This document shows positions 1 through 6,872 of a DNA stretch of 64,000 nt, in pieces. The position numbers and the translations under genes are program-made. The DNA is from Psychrobacillus lasiicapitis. Its GTDB lineage: Bacteria > Bacillota > Bacilli > Bacillales_A > Planococcaceae. The stretch lies in the NCBI RefSeq assembly GCF_006861795.1, contig NZ_VDGH01000004.1, forward strand, positions 124,001-188,000. Direction: 5' to 3'. Position 1 is the stretch's first letter. Every line of letters begins with the position of its first letter. A model generated the notes under the pieces. It was not told where the DNA came from. It saw only the letters and a list, made by a program, of their open reading frames with translations, and did no database searches.

Positions 1-885
1 GGACCAGTCGGGTTTGCAATAGTAATCAAATTATTAATGCGCATTTATAAAGACGGTTATTACTCTAAGTGGACAGAAACGGAACAATTACTCTTCTCGA
101 AGAGAGTTAATGTTGACATTAACTTAATTAATGTATGCATTAATGATTGTGTAAAGTGGGATTTGTTCGACAAGAAAGTGTTCGAATCCCATGCTGTTCT
201 TACATCCAGTGGAATACAAAAGAGGTTTTTAGAAGCTGTAGGACGTAGGCAAAAAGTTGAAATGGTGCAAGAATACCTACTTTTAGAGTCGAAAGACATT
301 ATTGCGTACAAAAACCTAACGACTAGGAGTATTAATGTAAACATTAACTTGATTAATGTCGACATTAATCCCCAAAGCATAGCAAAGCATAGTAAAGAAA
401 AGAATAGTAAAGAACAGCATACTACGGAAAGTAAAAATGTAGTTGTTGATGATCATCCAAAAAGTAATGAAATGAATAATAATGATTTCGCTAAAATCAC
501 TCAATTTTATCAAGAGAACATAGGTCCTTTAGTTCCTCATATCGGGGAAGAGTTAGGCTACATGATTGATACACATCCGGTAGAGCTAATCTTAGAAGCT
601 TTTAAAAGAGCACTAGAGGCTAATGCAACCAACAAGGTTAGATATGCTAACTCTATTTTAATCAACTGGAAGAACCAATTATTAAAAACATTAGACGATG
701 TGAAGGCTGCTGATCAACGTAGAGCAAACTCTTCACCTAAGAAAAATACTATGAGATCGGAAATGGTTCCTGATTGGTTTGGGAAAGAGGACAAGCCTAC
801 AGCACCAGTTGAAGAAAATGTAGATATTGCAACAGAACGCGAGAAGTTACTAAAAGACTTAGGGAGGCTGAACAAGAATGACTGA
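1..885 (+). CDS. Phage replication initiator (DUF4373/DnaD-like), 5' end outside window
   Basis: Open from the first base in frame 1, so the real start lies upstream. Compared with the intact prophage B copy at 59382-60362, about 30 N-terminal residues are missing. The N-terminal part matches the Lin1244/Lin1753 (DUF4373) DNA-binding domain of phage initiators. The C-terminal half has a DnaB_2/DnaD-like helical domain ending around RYANSILINW, a version of the YxxxI-LxxW signature. The middle is Asn/Ile rich (INVDIN-type stretches) because palindromic DNA iterons are embedded there. By family it should bind the origin and help load the host helicase. The stop overlaps the next start at 878. 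It is highly similar to the prophage B copy. Confidence 0.85.
   Translation, partial: GPVGFAIVIKLLMRIYKDGYYSKWTETEQLLFSKRVNVDINLINVCINDCVKWDLFDKKVFESHAVLTSSGIQKRFLEAVGRRQKVEMVQEYLLLESKDIIAYKNLTTRSINVNINLINVDINPQSIAKHSKEKNSKEQHTTESKNVVVDDHPKSNEMNNNDFAKITQFYQENIGPLVPHIGEELGYMIDTHPVELILEAFKRALEANATNKVRYANSILINWKNQLLKTLDDVKAADQRRANSSPKKNTMRSEMVPDWFGKEDKPTAPVEENVDIATEREKLLKDLGRLNKND
107..368. repeat. Phased palindromic iterons inside the initiator gene (putative origin, prophage A)
   Basis: Four 16-bp palindromes of the form TTAATGTNNNCATTAA lie at 107-122, 128-143, 332-347 and 353-368. Within each pair the repeat distance is exactly 21 bp, two helical turns. Cores are TTAATGTTGACATTAA, TTAATGTATGCATTAA, TTAATGTAAACATTAA and TTAATGTCGACATTAA. 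The same arrangement recurs in prophage B. Phage origins often lie inside the initiator gene, so these are the likely initiator binding sites; that role is inference. Confidence 0.7.
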
Positions 886-1465
886 GAAAGTGAAATTGAC
901 GCAGGAACAGGATGCTAGATTAAAAGAAATGATGATGGATGTCATGTATTCGAAAAATTCTATCCTGTTGCAACAAGCGAAGGGATGGAGATGTGCATCT
1001 AATGTTTGTTTGAACACACTTTCGTTAGGACAATTGGCAAGGGTTTTATTTGAACCAAACAGTTACGAAGTCGAACCGCAGTTCAAACCGGGGGATATGG
1101 TTATGGTTCGTTGGATGAATAAAGATAAAGAACAACTATACGAAATACTCAAAGTAAATTTTGTTGAAGGTGCAGCTTATGAAGTTGAAATTACAGGTGA
1201 ATTTGGCTTCAATGTAGCACCAGTAAGTATAGTTCGTCAGGCTACTCCAGAAGAAATCAAAACTGAAAAAGAACGCCTACTGTGGAAGAAGATTGGTCGT
1301 AAGGTTGGAGAGTTTCATGTAGGAGATATCACGTTAGATCAAAACTACTATCCTATCAGAGTGGTGAACGTTGAAATGGCAAAAACATTCTATCAACAAA
1401 GCAAAAGAATAGGCTTCTACCCAGCCGAATCTTTTATCAGCTTCGAGGAGGTCGATTCTGAATGA
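878..1465 (+). CDS. Hypothetical phage protein, 195 aa
   Basis: Starts 8 bp inside the initiator gene behind GGGAGG, so probably translationally coupled. I do not recognise the family. The N-terminal 60 residues look helical and hold two Cys (WRCASNVC). Two later segments, around FKPGDMVMVRW and EFHVGDITLDQ, look like small beta-barrel (SH3- or KOW-like) modules. No counterpart is present at the same position in prophage B. It sits in the replication/accessory early operon. Confidence 0.6.
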   Translation: MTEKVKLTQEQDARLKEMMMDVMYSKNSILLQQAKGWRCASNVCLNTLSLGQLARVLFEPNSYEVEPQFKPGDMVMVRWMNKDKEQLYEILKVNFVEGAAYEVEITGEFGFNVAPVSIVRQATPEEIKTEKERLLWKKIGRKVGEFHVGDITLDQNYYPIRVVNVEMAKTFYQQSKRIGFYPAESFISFEEVDSE

Positions 1466-1629
1466 TCAAAAAGCCTATTAAACTATCACGAGAATCGGAG
1501 CGATTGGTACTCATTCGTGAATTACAAATCCGCGGGATCCAAGAAAATAACGATGGACAGGCTTTAGAAAACCTCGATTACTTTTCACTACTGAGTATGC
1601 TTGCACTTAAAAAGGCGGTGGAGTCCTAA
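1462..1629 (+). CDS. FbpA-like small basic protein, 55 aa
   Basis: ATG overlaps the upstream stop (ATGA) and the stop overlaps the next start (TAATG), so it is embedded in a coupled operon. The peptide starts MIKKPIKLSRESERLVLIRE and continues with a short helix-loop-helix, LQIRGIQENNDGQALENLDY. This pattern resembles the Fur-regulated basic protein A (FbpA) family of Bacillus, short proteins thought to work with the FsrA small RNA in iron sparing. Similar peptides occur in phages. The family call rests on pattern resemblance over about 40 residues. Confidence 0.5.
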   Translation: MIKKPIKLSRESERLVLIRELQIRGIQENNDGQALENLDYFSLLSMLALKKAVES

Positions 1630-1889
1630 TGTGGAATCGTGAAGGCTATACAAACACCAAGTCCAAGTCTCAGAAAGAAGTTAAACAGGATGCACGAATC
1701 ATTAATGTGATTGAATCCTGTGATGTCACTTTAAAGGATCCCCATGAAATTGCTTTTGTGGTGTCAAAGCGTCGTGGGTTCGAAGAGTATAAACAAGTAG
1801 TACGGCAAACCAATAATTTTAATCGAAAAAATTACAGTCTCACACCTTATTCAGAAAGCTTGATAACATCGATGTTCGGAGGTTGGTAA
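1629..1889 (+). CDS. Hypothetical protein, 86 aa
   Basis: Begins at the ATG overlapping the upstream stop with GGTGGAG as ribosome-binding site. It is polar and basic, with a central segment CDVTLKDPHEIAFVVSKRRG and a C-terminal SESLITSMFGGW. No family recognised. It belongs to the early operon between the FbpA-like peptide and the coiled-coil protein. Confidence 0.5.
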   Translation: MWNREGYTNTKSKSQKEVKQDARIINVIESCDVTLKDPHEIAFVVSKRRGFEEYKQVVRQTNNFNRKNYSLTPYSESLITSMFGGW

Positions 1890-1890
1890 T

Positions 1891-2754
1891 ATGACTCCAG
1901 GAGAACGGAAAAGGTTGAAACAAGAGCGTACCAAACTGAAAGGCTATCGTAGTCAGTTAATTGCCATGAAGGAATATGTACCAAATATGGATGAACTGAT
2001 GGGTGATAATAAAATGTTAATGGAGTTTTTCGAGAGTGGGAAAGCTGCTGAATTAAAGGCTAATTCAACCATAAAACCAAGTAAACAAACTGAAAAAGTA
2101 AGTAAAACTACGAAGGTTAAAAAAGAGTTAACGGTGGAGACGTTCCTTGAACTGAAAATTAAAGGGTTAAGTGATCGAAAAATAATGGCCGATTTCGGGA
2201 TGAGCTCCAATAAGTTAACTAGTTGGAAAAAAGCAAATGACCTTGTAGGTGTAAGTAAAGCTGCATATCAAGAAAAATTAGATAAGGGGGAAGGTAAGAT
2301 GGCGGCAGTAGTGACGGAAGTGAAAACGGATGGCATGGAGGAATTACAAAAAGTCATTCAAAAGCTGAAAAGTAAAATTGGAACGTACGAACATGCAAGA
2401 CAGGATACTCTTGAACGTTTACGAAACTACGAGGAGCAAACACAAGCTTCAGACATTAAAATTCAACAGTTAGAAGCAAGTTTAGAAGAATCTCGAGGAA
2501 ATGTATCAAAATACAAAGAAGTGGCTGAAATCGCAAATAAAGCGGAAAGACAAGCTATCGAGGATTTGATTGTTTATCAAAATGATTATCGAAAGTTGGA
2601 AGTCGATTTTCGCAATCAATCAAGTGAAGTTGCTCGAGTAAATGAAATGCTTGAAAAGTTGAAGTATACAACCCAAATTAACGTTTGGTTGATGAAACAA
2701 CATATAGGTTTTGTGGAACAAGCTGATGAGATGTCGGAGGTGTTTAGTCGATGA
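1891..2754 (+). CDS. Coiled-coil protein with internal helix-turn-helix, 287 aa
   Basis: Starts one base after the previous stop with GGAGG 11 bp upstream. Residues 1-50 are basic and helical. Around residues 85-115 a segment (FLELKIKGLSDRKIMADFGM, then SSNKLTSWKKAN) resembles a homeodomain-like HTH of the kind found in phage small terminases and DUF-type regulators. Residues 150-280 form a long heptad-rich coiled coil. It overlaps the dUTPase start by 4 bp. It may be a DNA-binding accessory replication or regulatory factor; no firm family. Confidence 0.6.
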   Translation: MTPGERKRLKQERTKLKGYRSQLIAMKEYVPNMDELMGDNKMLMEFFESGKAAELKANSTIKPSKQTEKVSKTTKVKKELTVETFLELKIKGLSDRKIMADFGMSSNKLTSWKKANDLVGVSKAAYQEKLDKGEGKMAAVVTEVKTDGMEELQKVIQKLKSKIGTYEHARQDTLERLRNYEEQTQASDIKIQQLEASLEESRGNVSKYKEVAEIANKAERQAIEDLIVYQNDYRKLEVDFRNQSSEVARVNEMLEKLKYTTQINVWLMKQHIGFVEQADEMSEVFSR

Positions 2755-3368
2755 ATCTTTCTAAGCTTTTCGAAACACAAAAAGTGCTAGATGAACGGAT
2801 CATGGAGCAACACCCTGAACTTAGAGGTCAGAATAATCTGGATTGGAAGATACTCGCTTTGCAAGTGGAACTTGGCGAGTGTGCAAATGAATGGCGAGGG
2901 TTTAAAAAGTGGAGTAATGACCAAGAGCCAAGAAATTTCAATATTCCATGTCATGCTTGCAAAGGTAGAGGATACTTCGGAATGGAGTACAGCGATGAAT
3001 ATGAACCTTGCTTGTATTGTGATGAAACTGGAATTCAAGAAAAAAATCCACTTCTTGTGGAATATGTAGACTGCTTGCATTTCATCTTGTCGATTGGATT
3101 GGAACTGGATGTAACAGAGTATTACGCAGATGTAGTTAACTTCAATATTGGCTCCAGAACTAAAAAGTCGGAACCGCAACAATGTTTTAAAGACATGTTC
3201 ATAAAAGTAGCACTAATTTCTACATTGCCGGTTGAGGATGAATTCGTGGAAATGCTAAGTTCATTTACTACATTAGGAGACTCCTTAGGCTTTACGGAAG
3301 AACTGATTGAACTTGCTTATTTTGAGAAAAACAAAATCAATCACGAACGCCAAGCAAATGGCTACTAG
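2751..3368 (+). CDS. Dimeric (all-alpha) dUTPase with inserted CxxC zinc-binding segment
   Basis: Hydrolyses dUTP to dUMP and pyrophosphate, keeping uracil out of phage DNA. The MazG-related dUTPase_2 fold shows in DWKILALQVELGECANEWRG (metal-binding E residues) followed by KKWS, and in EYVDCLHFILSIGLE. Between these conserved blocks sits an extra ~35 residues with CHACKGRG and CLYCDETG, a DnaJ-like CxxC pair that could bind zinc. Ordinary members run straight from the Lys-Trp-Ser block to the EYVD block. The start overlaps the upstream stop (ATGA). A broken remnant of the same gene is at 60544-60695. Confidence 0.85.
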   Translation: MNLSKLFETQKVLDERIMEQHPELRGQNNLDWKILALQVELGECANEWRGFKKWSNDQEPRNFNIPCHACKGRGYFGMEYSDEYEPCLYCDETGIQEKNPLLVEYVDCLHFILSIGLELDVTEYYADVVNFNIGSRTKKSEPQQCFKDMFIKVALISTLPVEDEFVEMLSSFTTLGDSLGFTEELIELAYFEKNKINHERQANGY

Positions 3369-3381
3369 GATGTGACCCATA

Positions 3382-3564
3382 TTGCAAATTACAACGCTTT
3401 TCAAATACTCAGACCGCCATAGGCTTGTCATTTGTGGAAACTTGAGCAAGAAAGAAATTCGTGAATACAAATTGCAAGGCTGGATCAAAGAACCACCTAT
3501 AGAACCTATCGTAATACAAAATAAACACGGTATAGCCGTAGATAACTGGAGGAGACATTCATGA
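3382..3564 (+). CDS. Hypothetical protein, 60 aa (TTG start)
   Basis: TTG start with a weak AGGA about 12 bp upstream; ends overlapping the next ATG. The peptide (LVICGNLSKKEIREYKLQGW) looks like a small folded alpha/beta domain. No family recognised. Position within the operon and the 4-bp overlap downstream are the main support. Confidence 0.45.
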   Translation: MQITTLFKYSDRHRLVICGNLSKKEIREYKLQGWIKEPPIEPIVIQNKHGIAVDNWRRHS

Positions 3565-3956
3565 AACAGATCATCGACTTAAATGCATTCGCAGGTGGCG
3601 CTTTAGCTGAAAAAGTAAACATTGAGTTACAAAAGGCTTTGGACAATATTGCTGATCCGAACACGGACCACAAGAAAGCTAGAAAGGTAGCTGTAACCAT
3701 CACGCTAAAAGCTAACGAAAAACGTAACCTTGCAAACGTGATTATTGATACAAAATCGACACTTGTGCCAGCTGTCGGCGTTGAGACGGAATTAATCATC
3801 GATTACACACCAGATGGATCAGTTACTGGTGCTGAATTGAAATCCGGCATACCTGGACAAGCATTCATTAGTGATAATGGGGAAATTTTGGACGATAAAG
3901 GCCAACCGCTTCCTGCAGAAGAACCTACGAATAAAAAAGTAGTTCAGTTTAAATAA
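3561..3956 (+). CDS. Conserved phage protein of the 'replication terminator protein' annotation family, 131 aa
   Basis: Strong GGAGGAG ribosome-binding site. The sequence runs LNAFAGGALAEKVNIELQKA, then NIADPNTDHKKARKVAVTIT, then VTGAELKSGIPGQAFI. This pattern belongs to a widespread Firmicutes phage family that databases often label replication terminator protein; I know of no demonstrated terminator role. The C-terminus is acidic and Pro-rich, ending KKVVQFK. It is regularly followed by a protein like the next gene, suggesting they work together. Confidence 0.6.
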   Translation: MKQIIDLNAFAGGALAEKVNIELQKALDNIADPNTDHKKARKVAVTITLKANEKRNLANVIIDTKSTLVPAVGVETELIIDYTPDGSVTGAELKSGIPGQAFISDNGEILDDKGQPLPAEEPTNKKVVQFK

Positions 3957-4008
3957 AATCTATCAATCTATTAAACCAAAAACTATAAAACGAAAAGAGG
4001 AAATTATT

Positions 4009-4719
4009 ATGTTAAAAGAATTCACTCAGTATGTATTAGATTTAGTACGCCCGGAGCTTGTTGAAACAGGAGGTAACACTTATTCAACACGCAGCCTTAA
4101 TCGTTTGAATGTTGAGCATGACGTTAATTCAATTAATGTCCGTAGCTTATCGGGACTTGTTGATTATGTGAAATCGAATTTTGATCATGAACGTCCAGTG
4201 ATGATTCACGTAGAGTCACCAACGAAAGTCAATGTGTTTGATGCTTTGAATGACGTGAACGATCGTCGTACTTATGTTAAAGCTGGGGCACTTCTTCCGA
4301 GCATTACATTTGAACAATTTGTTGATCGCGAGAAATTCCAAATCATGCTGCAGGCTTGCTTTGTTGCTAATCCGGATAAAGAACAGGTGCTCAAAGTAGT
4401 TAGCGCTATTATCGAAGAAAATTCCGTACAAACACAAGATGATGGCGTAACGCAACGAGTAACAGCAAAAACAGGCGTGGCTACTGTAGGGAATGTAAAC
4501 GTCCCGAACCCAGTGACTTTAAAACCATTCCGTACGTTTGCAGAGGTATCACAGCCAGAGTCTGAATTCGTTCTACGACTTAAAGAAGGTGGTCGTGTCG
4601 GATTATTCGAAGCTGACGGTGGGGCGTGGGAACTTAATGCGATGGCAAACATTGCAACTTATCTTGAAGAAGCTTTAGCGGAAGAAATTGAAACAAAAAA
4701 AGTATATATCATCGACTAA
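4009..4719 (+). CDS. Conserved phage protein of unknown function, 236 aa
   Basis: Ribosome-binding site AAGAGGAAA 7-8 bp upstream of ATG. It starts with a helix (MLKEFTQYVLDLVRPELVET), then an INVRSLSGLVDYVKSNFD block that looks like a conserved core. The mid region around VQTQDDGVTQRVTAKTGVAT is Thr/Val rich. Similar proteins sit next to the preceding family in many siphoviruses. I do not assign a function. A short hairpin terminator follows. Confidence 0.6.
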   Translation: MLKEFTQYVLDLVRPELVETGGNTYSTRSLNRLNVEHDVNSINVRSLSGLVDYVKSNFDHERPVMIHVESPTKVNVFDALNDVNDRRTYVKAGALLPSITFEQFVDREKFQIMLQACFVANPDKEQVLKVVSAIIEENSVQTQDDGVTQRVTAKTGVATVGNVNVPNPVTLKPFRTFAEVSQPESEFVLRLKEGGRVGLFEADGGAWELNAMANIATYLEEALAEEIETKKVYIID

Positions 4720-4723
4720 TTGT

Positions 4724-4745
4724 GAGGGGCCTCGTGCCCCTTTCA
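4724..4745 (+). terminator. Hairpin terminator after the 236-aa gene
   Basis: GGGGC-CTCGT-GCCCC followed by TTTCATT. The stem is GC rich but the T-run is short, so it may only be partly effective and the DUF1064 gene may still be read through. Confidence 0.5.
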
Positions 4746-4763
4746 TTATAAGGGAGTGGCAAC

Positions 4764-5195
4764 ATGGCGGAGACAAAGACTAAATATAACAGTAAAAAAA
4801 TCGAGCTCGATGGGCACGTATTTGACTCGAAGGCAGAAGCCAAATATTACGAATTATTGAAGTTACAGCAGGCACAAGAAAAGATATTGTTCTTTCGATT
4901 GCAACCTCGATATGAATTGCAAGCTAGCTTCAAGAAAAACGACAAGCTGCACAGAAAAATCGAATATGTTGCTGACTTCGAGGTTCATCATTTAGACGGA
5001 TCCATTGAAACAATAGACGTTAAAGGTTTTGAAACAACCGATTTTGCAATAAAGCGCAAGCTCTTTGAAAAGAAATTTCCTCACAAACTCTCCGTTCTTG
5101 CGTTCAGCCAAATCGATGGTGGATGGATTGAAACAGATAAATTGAAAAAGGCTAGAAAGGAACGGAAGAAGGCAAAAAATCTACCGTCACAGTAA
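4764..5195 (+). CDS. DUF1064 phage PD-(D/E)XK nuclease-like protein (prophage A copy)
   Basis: Matches the DUF1064 pattern: KYNSKKIELDGHVFDSKAEA, then QPRYELQ, then EYVADFEVHH followed by a Glu-x-Ile-Asp-Val-Lys-Gly block. Glu (KAEA), Asp (ADFEV) and the DVKG motif fit the catalytic core of PD-(D/E)XK endonucleases. Members sit in phage replication modules and may process recombination or replication intermediates. The C-terminus is very basic (KKARKERKKAK). A close paralogue is at 60725-61159 with the same ribosome-binding sequence AAGGGAGTGGCA. Confidence 0.8.
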   Translation: MAETKTKYNSKKIELDGHVFDSKAEAKYYELLKLQQAQEKILFFRLQPRYELQASFKKNDKLHRKIEYVADFEVHHLDGSIETIDVKGFETTDFAIKRKLFEKKFPHKLSVLAFSQIDGGWIETDKLKKARKERKKAKNLPSQ

Positions 5196-5235
5196 ACACA
5201 AAAGCTGAGCAAAGGAAGCGTGCATAAATATTAAA

Positions 5236-5282
5236 AGAAAAAAAGGAGTAATTCCTGCGCAAAAGGTTAATCACTCCTAACT
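5236..5282 (-). terminator. Leftward terminator of the BclA-like gene
   Basis: Read leftward, AGGAGT... pairs with ...ACTCCT and is followed by a run of eight T. It lies about 50 bp beyond the stop of the leftward spore-protein gene. Confidence 0.65.
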
Positions 5283-5329
5283 ACAAATCTATATTTGGGC
5301 AAATTTAAACAAAGAGAGTCTTTATATCT

Positions 5330-5875
5330 CTAGACAATTGGACTTAACATCTTAAGTAGAATAGAAGCATTTACGTTTATTTGTGTGCCTCCTGCTAAAG
5401 TTTGCAGTGTAACTCCTGCGGCAGAAGTATGATTCCTAAGTGTAAGAAAATCGCCGGATGCTATAGAAATTATTACTTGACCATTGTTTTGTTGAGTTCC
5501 AGCTCCTGAACCATAAACTGATTGGGTAACAGGTGCACCATTTAAAAATAGTGTGAATTGGTTAGGTTCGACACCTGATACGATGAAAGAAACTTCGTAG
5601 ATTCCTGGTGTGGTAACAAAAATTTGAGAGGTTCCAGGAACGTGCGTAATTCCAGGTGTAACTATACCTGTTGAATCGAAAATAATATCAGCCTCTAAAG
5701 CTACAACCTGAGCACTTAGATTATATATATATCCGTATTCACATAATCCGTTACAGCTTAGTGGGGGTCTTACTGGAATAGCACCAGGAATTCCACAGAG
5801 TTCAACAGCAGTGAATGGTCCCATTTGTTTTCCACATATGCAGGTACATTTATTGCAGTTACTACAGTTATCCAT
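5330..5875 (-). CDS. BclA-C-domain spore-surface-like protein (probable lysogenic conversion gene)
   Basis: A 181-aa protein opening with a Cys-rich tail (MDNCSNCNKCTCICGKQMGP), then a short Pro-rich linker, then a Gly/Thr/Val-rich C-terminal region (IIFDSTGIVTPGITHVPGTS and VTTPGIYEVSFIVSGVEPNQ). That region matches the C1q/TNF-like jelly-roll domain at the C-terminus of BclA-type exosporium glycoproteins. Collagen-type GXX repeats are absent, so only the trimerising head remains. It is leftward against the surrounding rightward early genes, has its own terminator and a sporulation-like promoter, and has no counterpart in prophage B. It is probably made in the mother cell and displayed on the spore; that role is inference. 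Confidence 0.75.
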   Translation of the reverse strand: MDNCSNCNKCTCICGKQMGPFTAVELCGIPGAIPVRPPLSCNGLCEYGYIYNLSAQVVALEADIIFDSTGIVTPGITHVPGTSQIFVTTPGIYEVSFIVSGVEPNQFTLFLNGAPVTQSVYGSGAGTQQNNGQVIISIASGDFLTLRNHTSAAGVTLQTLAGGTQINVNASILLKMLSPIV

Positions 5876-5885
5876 TTTTCCACCT

Positions 5886-5921
5886 CCATTTTAAGTATTG
5901 TATTCATTTATAAAATGGAGT
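5886..5921 (-). promoter_or_regulatory. Putative mother-cell (SigE/SigK-like) promoter of the BclA-like gene
   Basis: Reading leftward, AATACAATA (5904-5896) differs by one base from the SigK -10 pattern CATANNNTA and is close to the SigE -10 CATACANT. An AC dinucleotide lies 15 bp upstream. The element is framed by an 8-bp inverted repeat, CCATTTTA (5886-5893) and TAAAATGG (5911-5918), possibly an operator. GGAGGTGG follows just before the ATG. Confidence 0.4.
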
Positions 5922-5988
5922 AAAGGGCGATTGGCTACAATTAATTTATAATTTAAACTTCATTAATTATGTTCTGTTTTTCAGGAAA

Positions 5989-6066
5989 TTGGTAACTGGG
6001 TTTCCATGATTAATATAATGGTTACTGCACAGTTCGTAGAAACGGTGCAGAAGACACATATTGTGC
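5989..6066 (+). ncRNA. Conserved non-coding element with promoter and hairpin (prophage A)
   Basis: A TATAAT at 6014-6019 is followed by CTGCAC (6025-6030) pairing with GTGCAG 14 bases later, and then GACACATATTGTG. The stretch GTTCGTAGAAACGGTGCAG recurs with few changes in prophage B at 61718-61736 (GTTCATAGAAACGTTGCAG), also after a TATACT. No ORF covers it. The rest of 6067-6195 shows nothing I can name. Confidence 0.4.
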
Positions 6067-6195
6067 AAAAATTAGTTGCATAGAGAGCAAAACGGCATGT
6101 CGAGGAAATAGACTGGGAAAAAGTCACTATTGTACAAATTGAATTGTCTTATTAATGAACAGTTAGACCAGTAGTTATATGAAGCCTTTAAACAT

Positions 6196-6222
6196 CAAAA
6201 AAAGACCTTCTTTATGAAGGTC
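6196..6222 (-). terminator. Leftward terminator
   Basis: Leftward GACCTTC-ATAAA-GAAGGTC followed by TTTTTTTG, just past the stop of the 53-aa leftward gene. Confidence 0.7.
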
Positions 6223-6226
6223 AAGA

Positions 6227-6388
6227 TTATTTGTTATCTAGAGGCTTTAATTCCAAATCAATATTCGTCAGTAATAATGCGTCTTTCAATAATTCAATAT
6301 CAATAAGAATTTGTTCTTTTATATGCACATGGGGACATTTGTTATAGTCTTCTACTAAACGGTAAAATTCTTGAGCAACCAACTTCAT
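6227..6388 (-). CDS. Small conserved prophage protein, 53 aa (copy A)
   Basis: I place the start at the internal ATG (MKLVAQEFYRLVEDYNKCPH) because AAGGAG lies 9 bp before it; a longer reading from 6424 lacks a ribosome-binding site. The core FYRLVEDYNKCPHVHIKEQI matches ELNQLVDDYYKCPDLHIKEL in prophage B (61202-61381), so it is a genuine conserved gene. It looks like a helical hairpin. Function unknown. Confidence 0.6.
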   Translation of the reverse strand: MKLVAQEFYRLVEDYNKCPHVHIKEQILIDIELLKDALLLTNIDLELKPLDNK

Positions 6389-6572
6389 CGGTGCTATCTC
6401 CTTCTGTTTAGTTCTGTTTTTCACAGTATGAACTAAAGTAAAGTGAATTGATATAGTTTTTAAAAATAAAGGACATCTCCCTTAGAGAATATAAAACATA
6501 TCAGACACTAACGAAAGTCCGATCCATGTGGTAGCACAATACACAGTTGAGATTATTTGCACCGACTGGAGT

Positions 6573-6677
6573 TCAAGATTTCTTCTTACGGTATTCCTTT
6601 ATAAAAATAAAATAAATAAAGGTACTGTATGGAAGAGCAATAGCGGCGAATATTAGAAGAATATGAATTATATTCAA
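6573..6677 (-). CDS. Hydrophobic basic-tailed micropeptide, 34 aa (type I toxin/holin-like, copy A)
   Basis: TTG start 5 bp after GAGGTG. It encodes MNIIHILLIFAAIALPYSTF followed by IYFIFIKEYRKKKS: one transmembrane helix and a strongly basic tail. This architecture matches small type I toxins of the TxpA/BsrG/holin-toxin kind. Its counterpart at 61502-61594 keeps STFIYFIFIKEYRKK while the N-terminal half differs. A long, very conserved structured leader precedes it. Calling it a toxin is inference. Confidence 0.55.
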   Translation of the reverse strand: MNIIHILLIFAAIALPYSTFIYFIFIKEYRKKKS

Positions 6678-6692
6678 TAGGTCACCTCGTTT

Positions 6693-6775
6693 GAATTAAA
6701 AACAACAGAACCTAGATCGGCAAAAATCAACAGAGCTTCCTAAGAACTGCTTTCGGTTCTGTGTATGCATTATTA
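6693..6775 (-). ncRNA. Conserved structured leader / attenuator-like RNA upstream of the micropeptide (copy A)
   Basis: Transcribed leftward, ACAGAACC (6762-6755) pairs with GGTTCTGT (6712-6705) across about 42 nt and is followed by TGTTTTTAA, the shape of an intrinsic terminator. Just upstream, TGCTAATAAT looks like an extended -10. The same element in prophage B (61609-61690) is nearly identical apart from two or three bases in the central loop, while the neighbouring peptide N-terminus has diverged, so the RNA itself seems under selection. Confidence 0.55.
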
Positions 6776-6872
6776 GCAAATGAATTTAGATTTATACTTC
6801 ACAGTTCGTAGATTAGGTGTAGTTATGTGATAGAGAAAAAAATGCAAGTAGGAAATAATCCCACTTGCTCTA

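Noticed and set aside
107-368. Repeated units in the initiator gene considered as a CRISPR or tandem repeat
   Set aside because: Only two pairs of 16-bp palindromes with no spacers of uniform length; phased iterons fit better. No CRISPR array was seen anywhere.
2787-3182. Leftward 131-aa ORF and rightward 92-aa ORF within the dUTPase gene
   Set aside because: Both are shadows of a clearly recognisable dUTPase reading frame.
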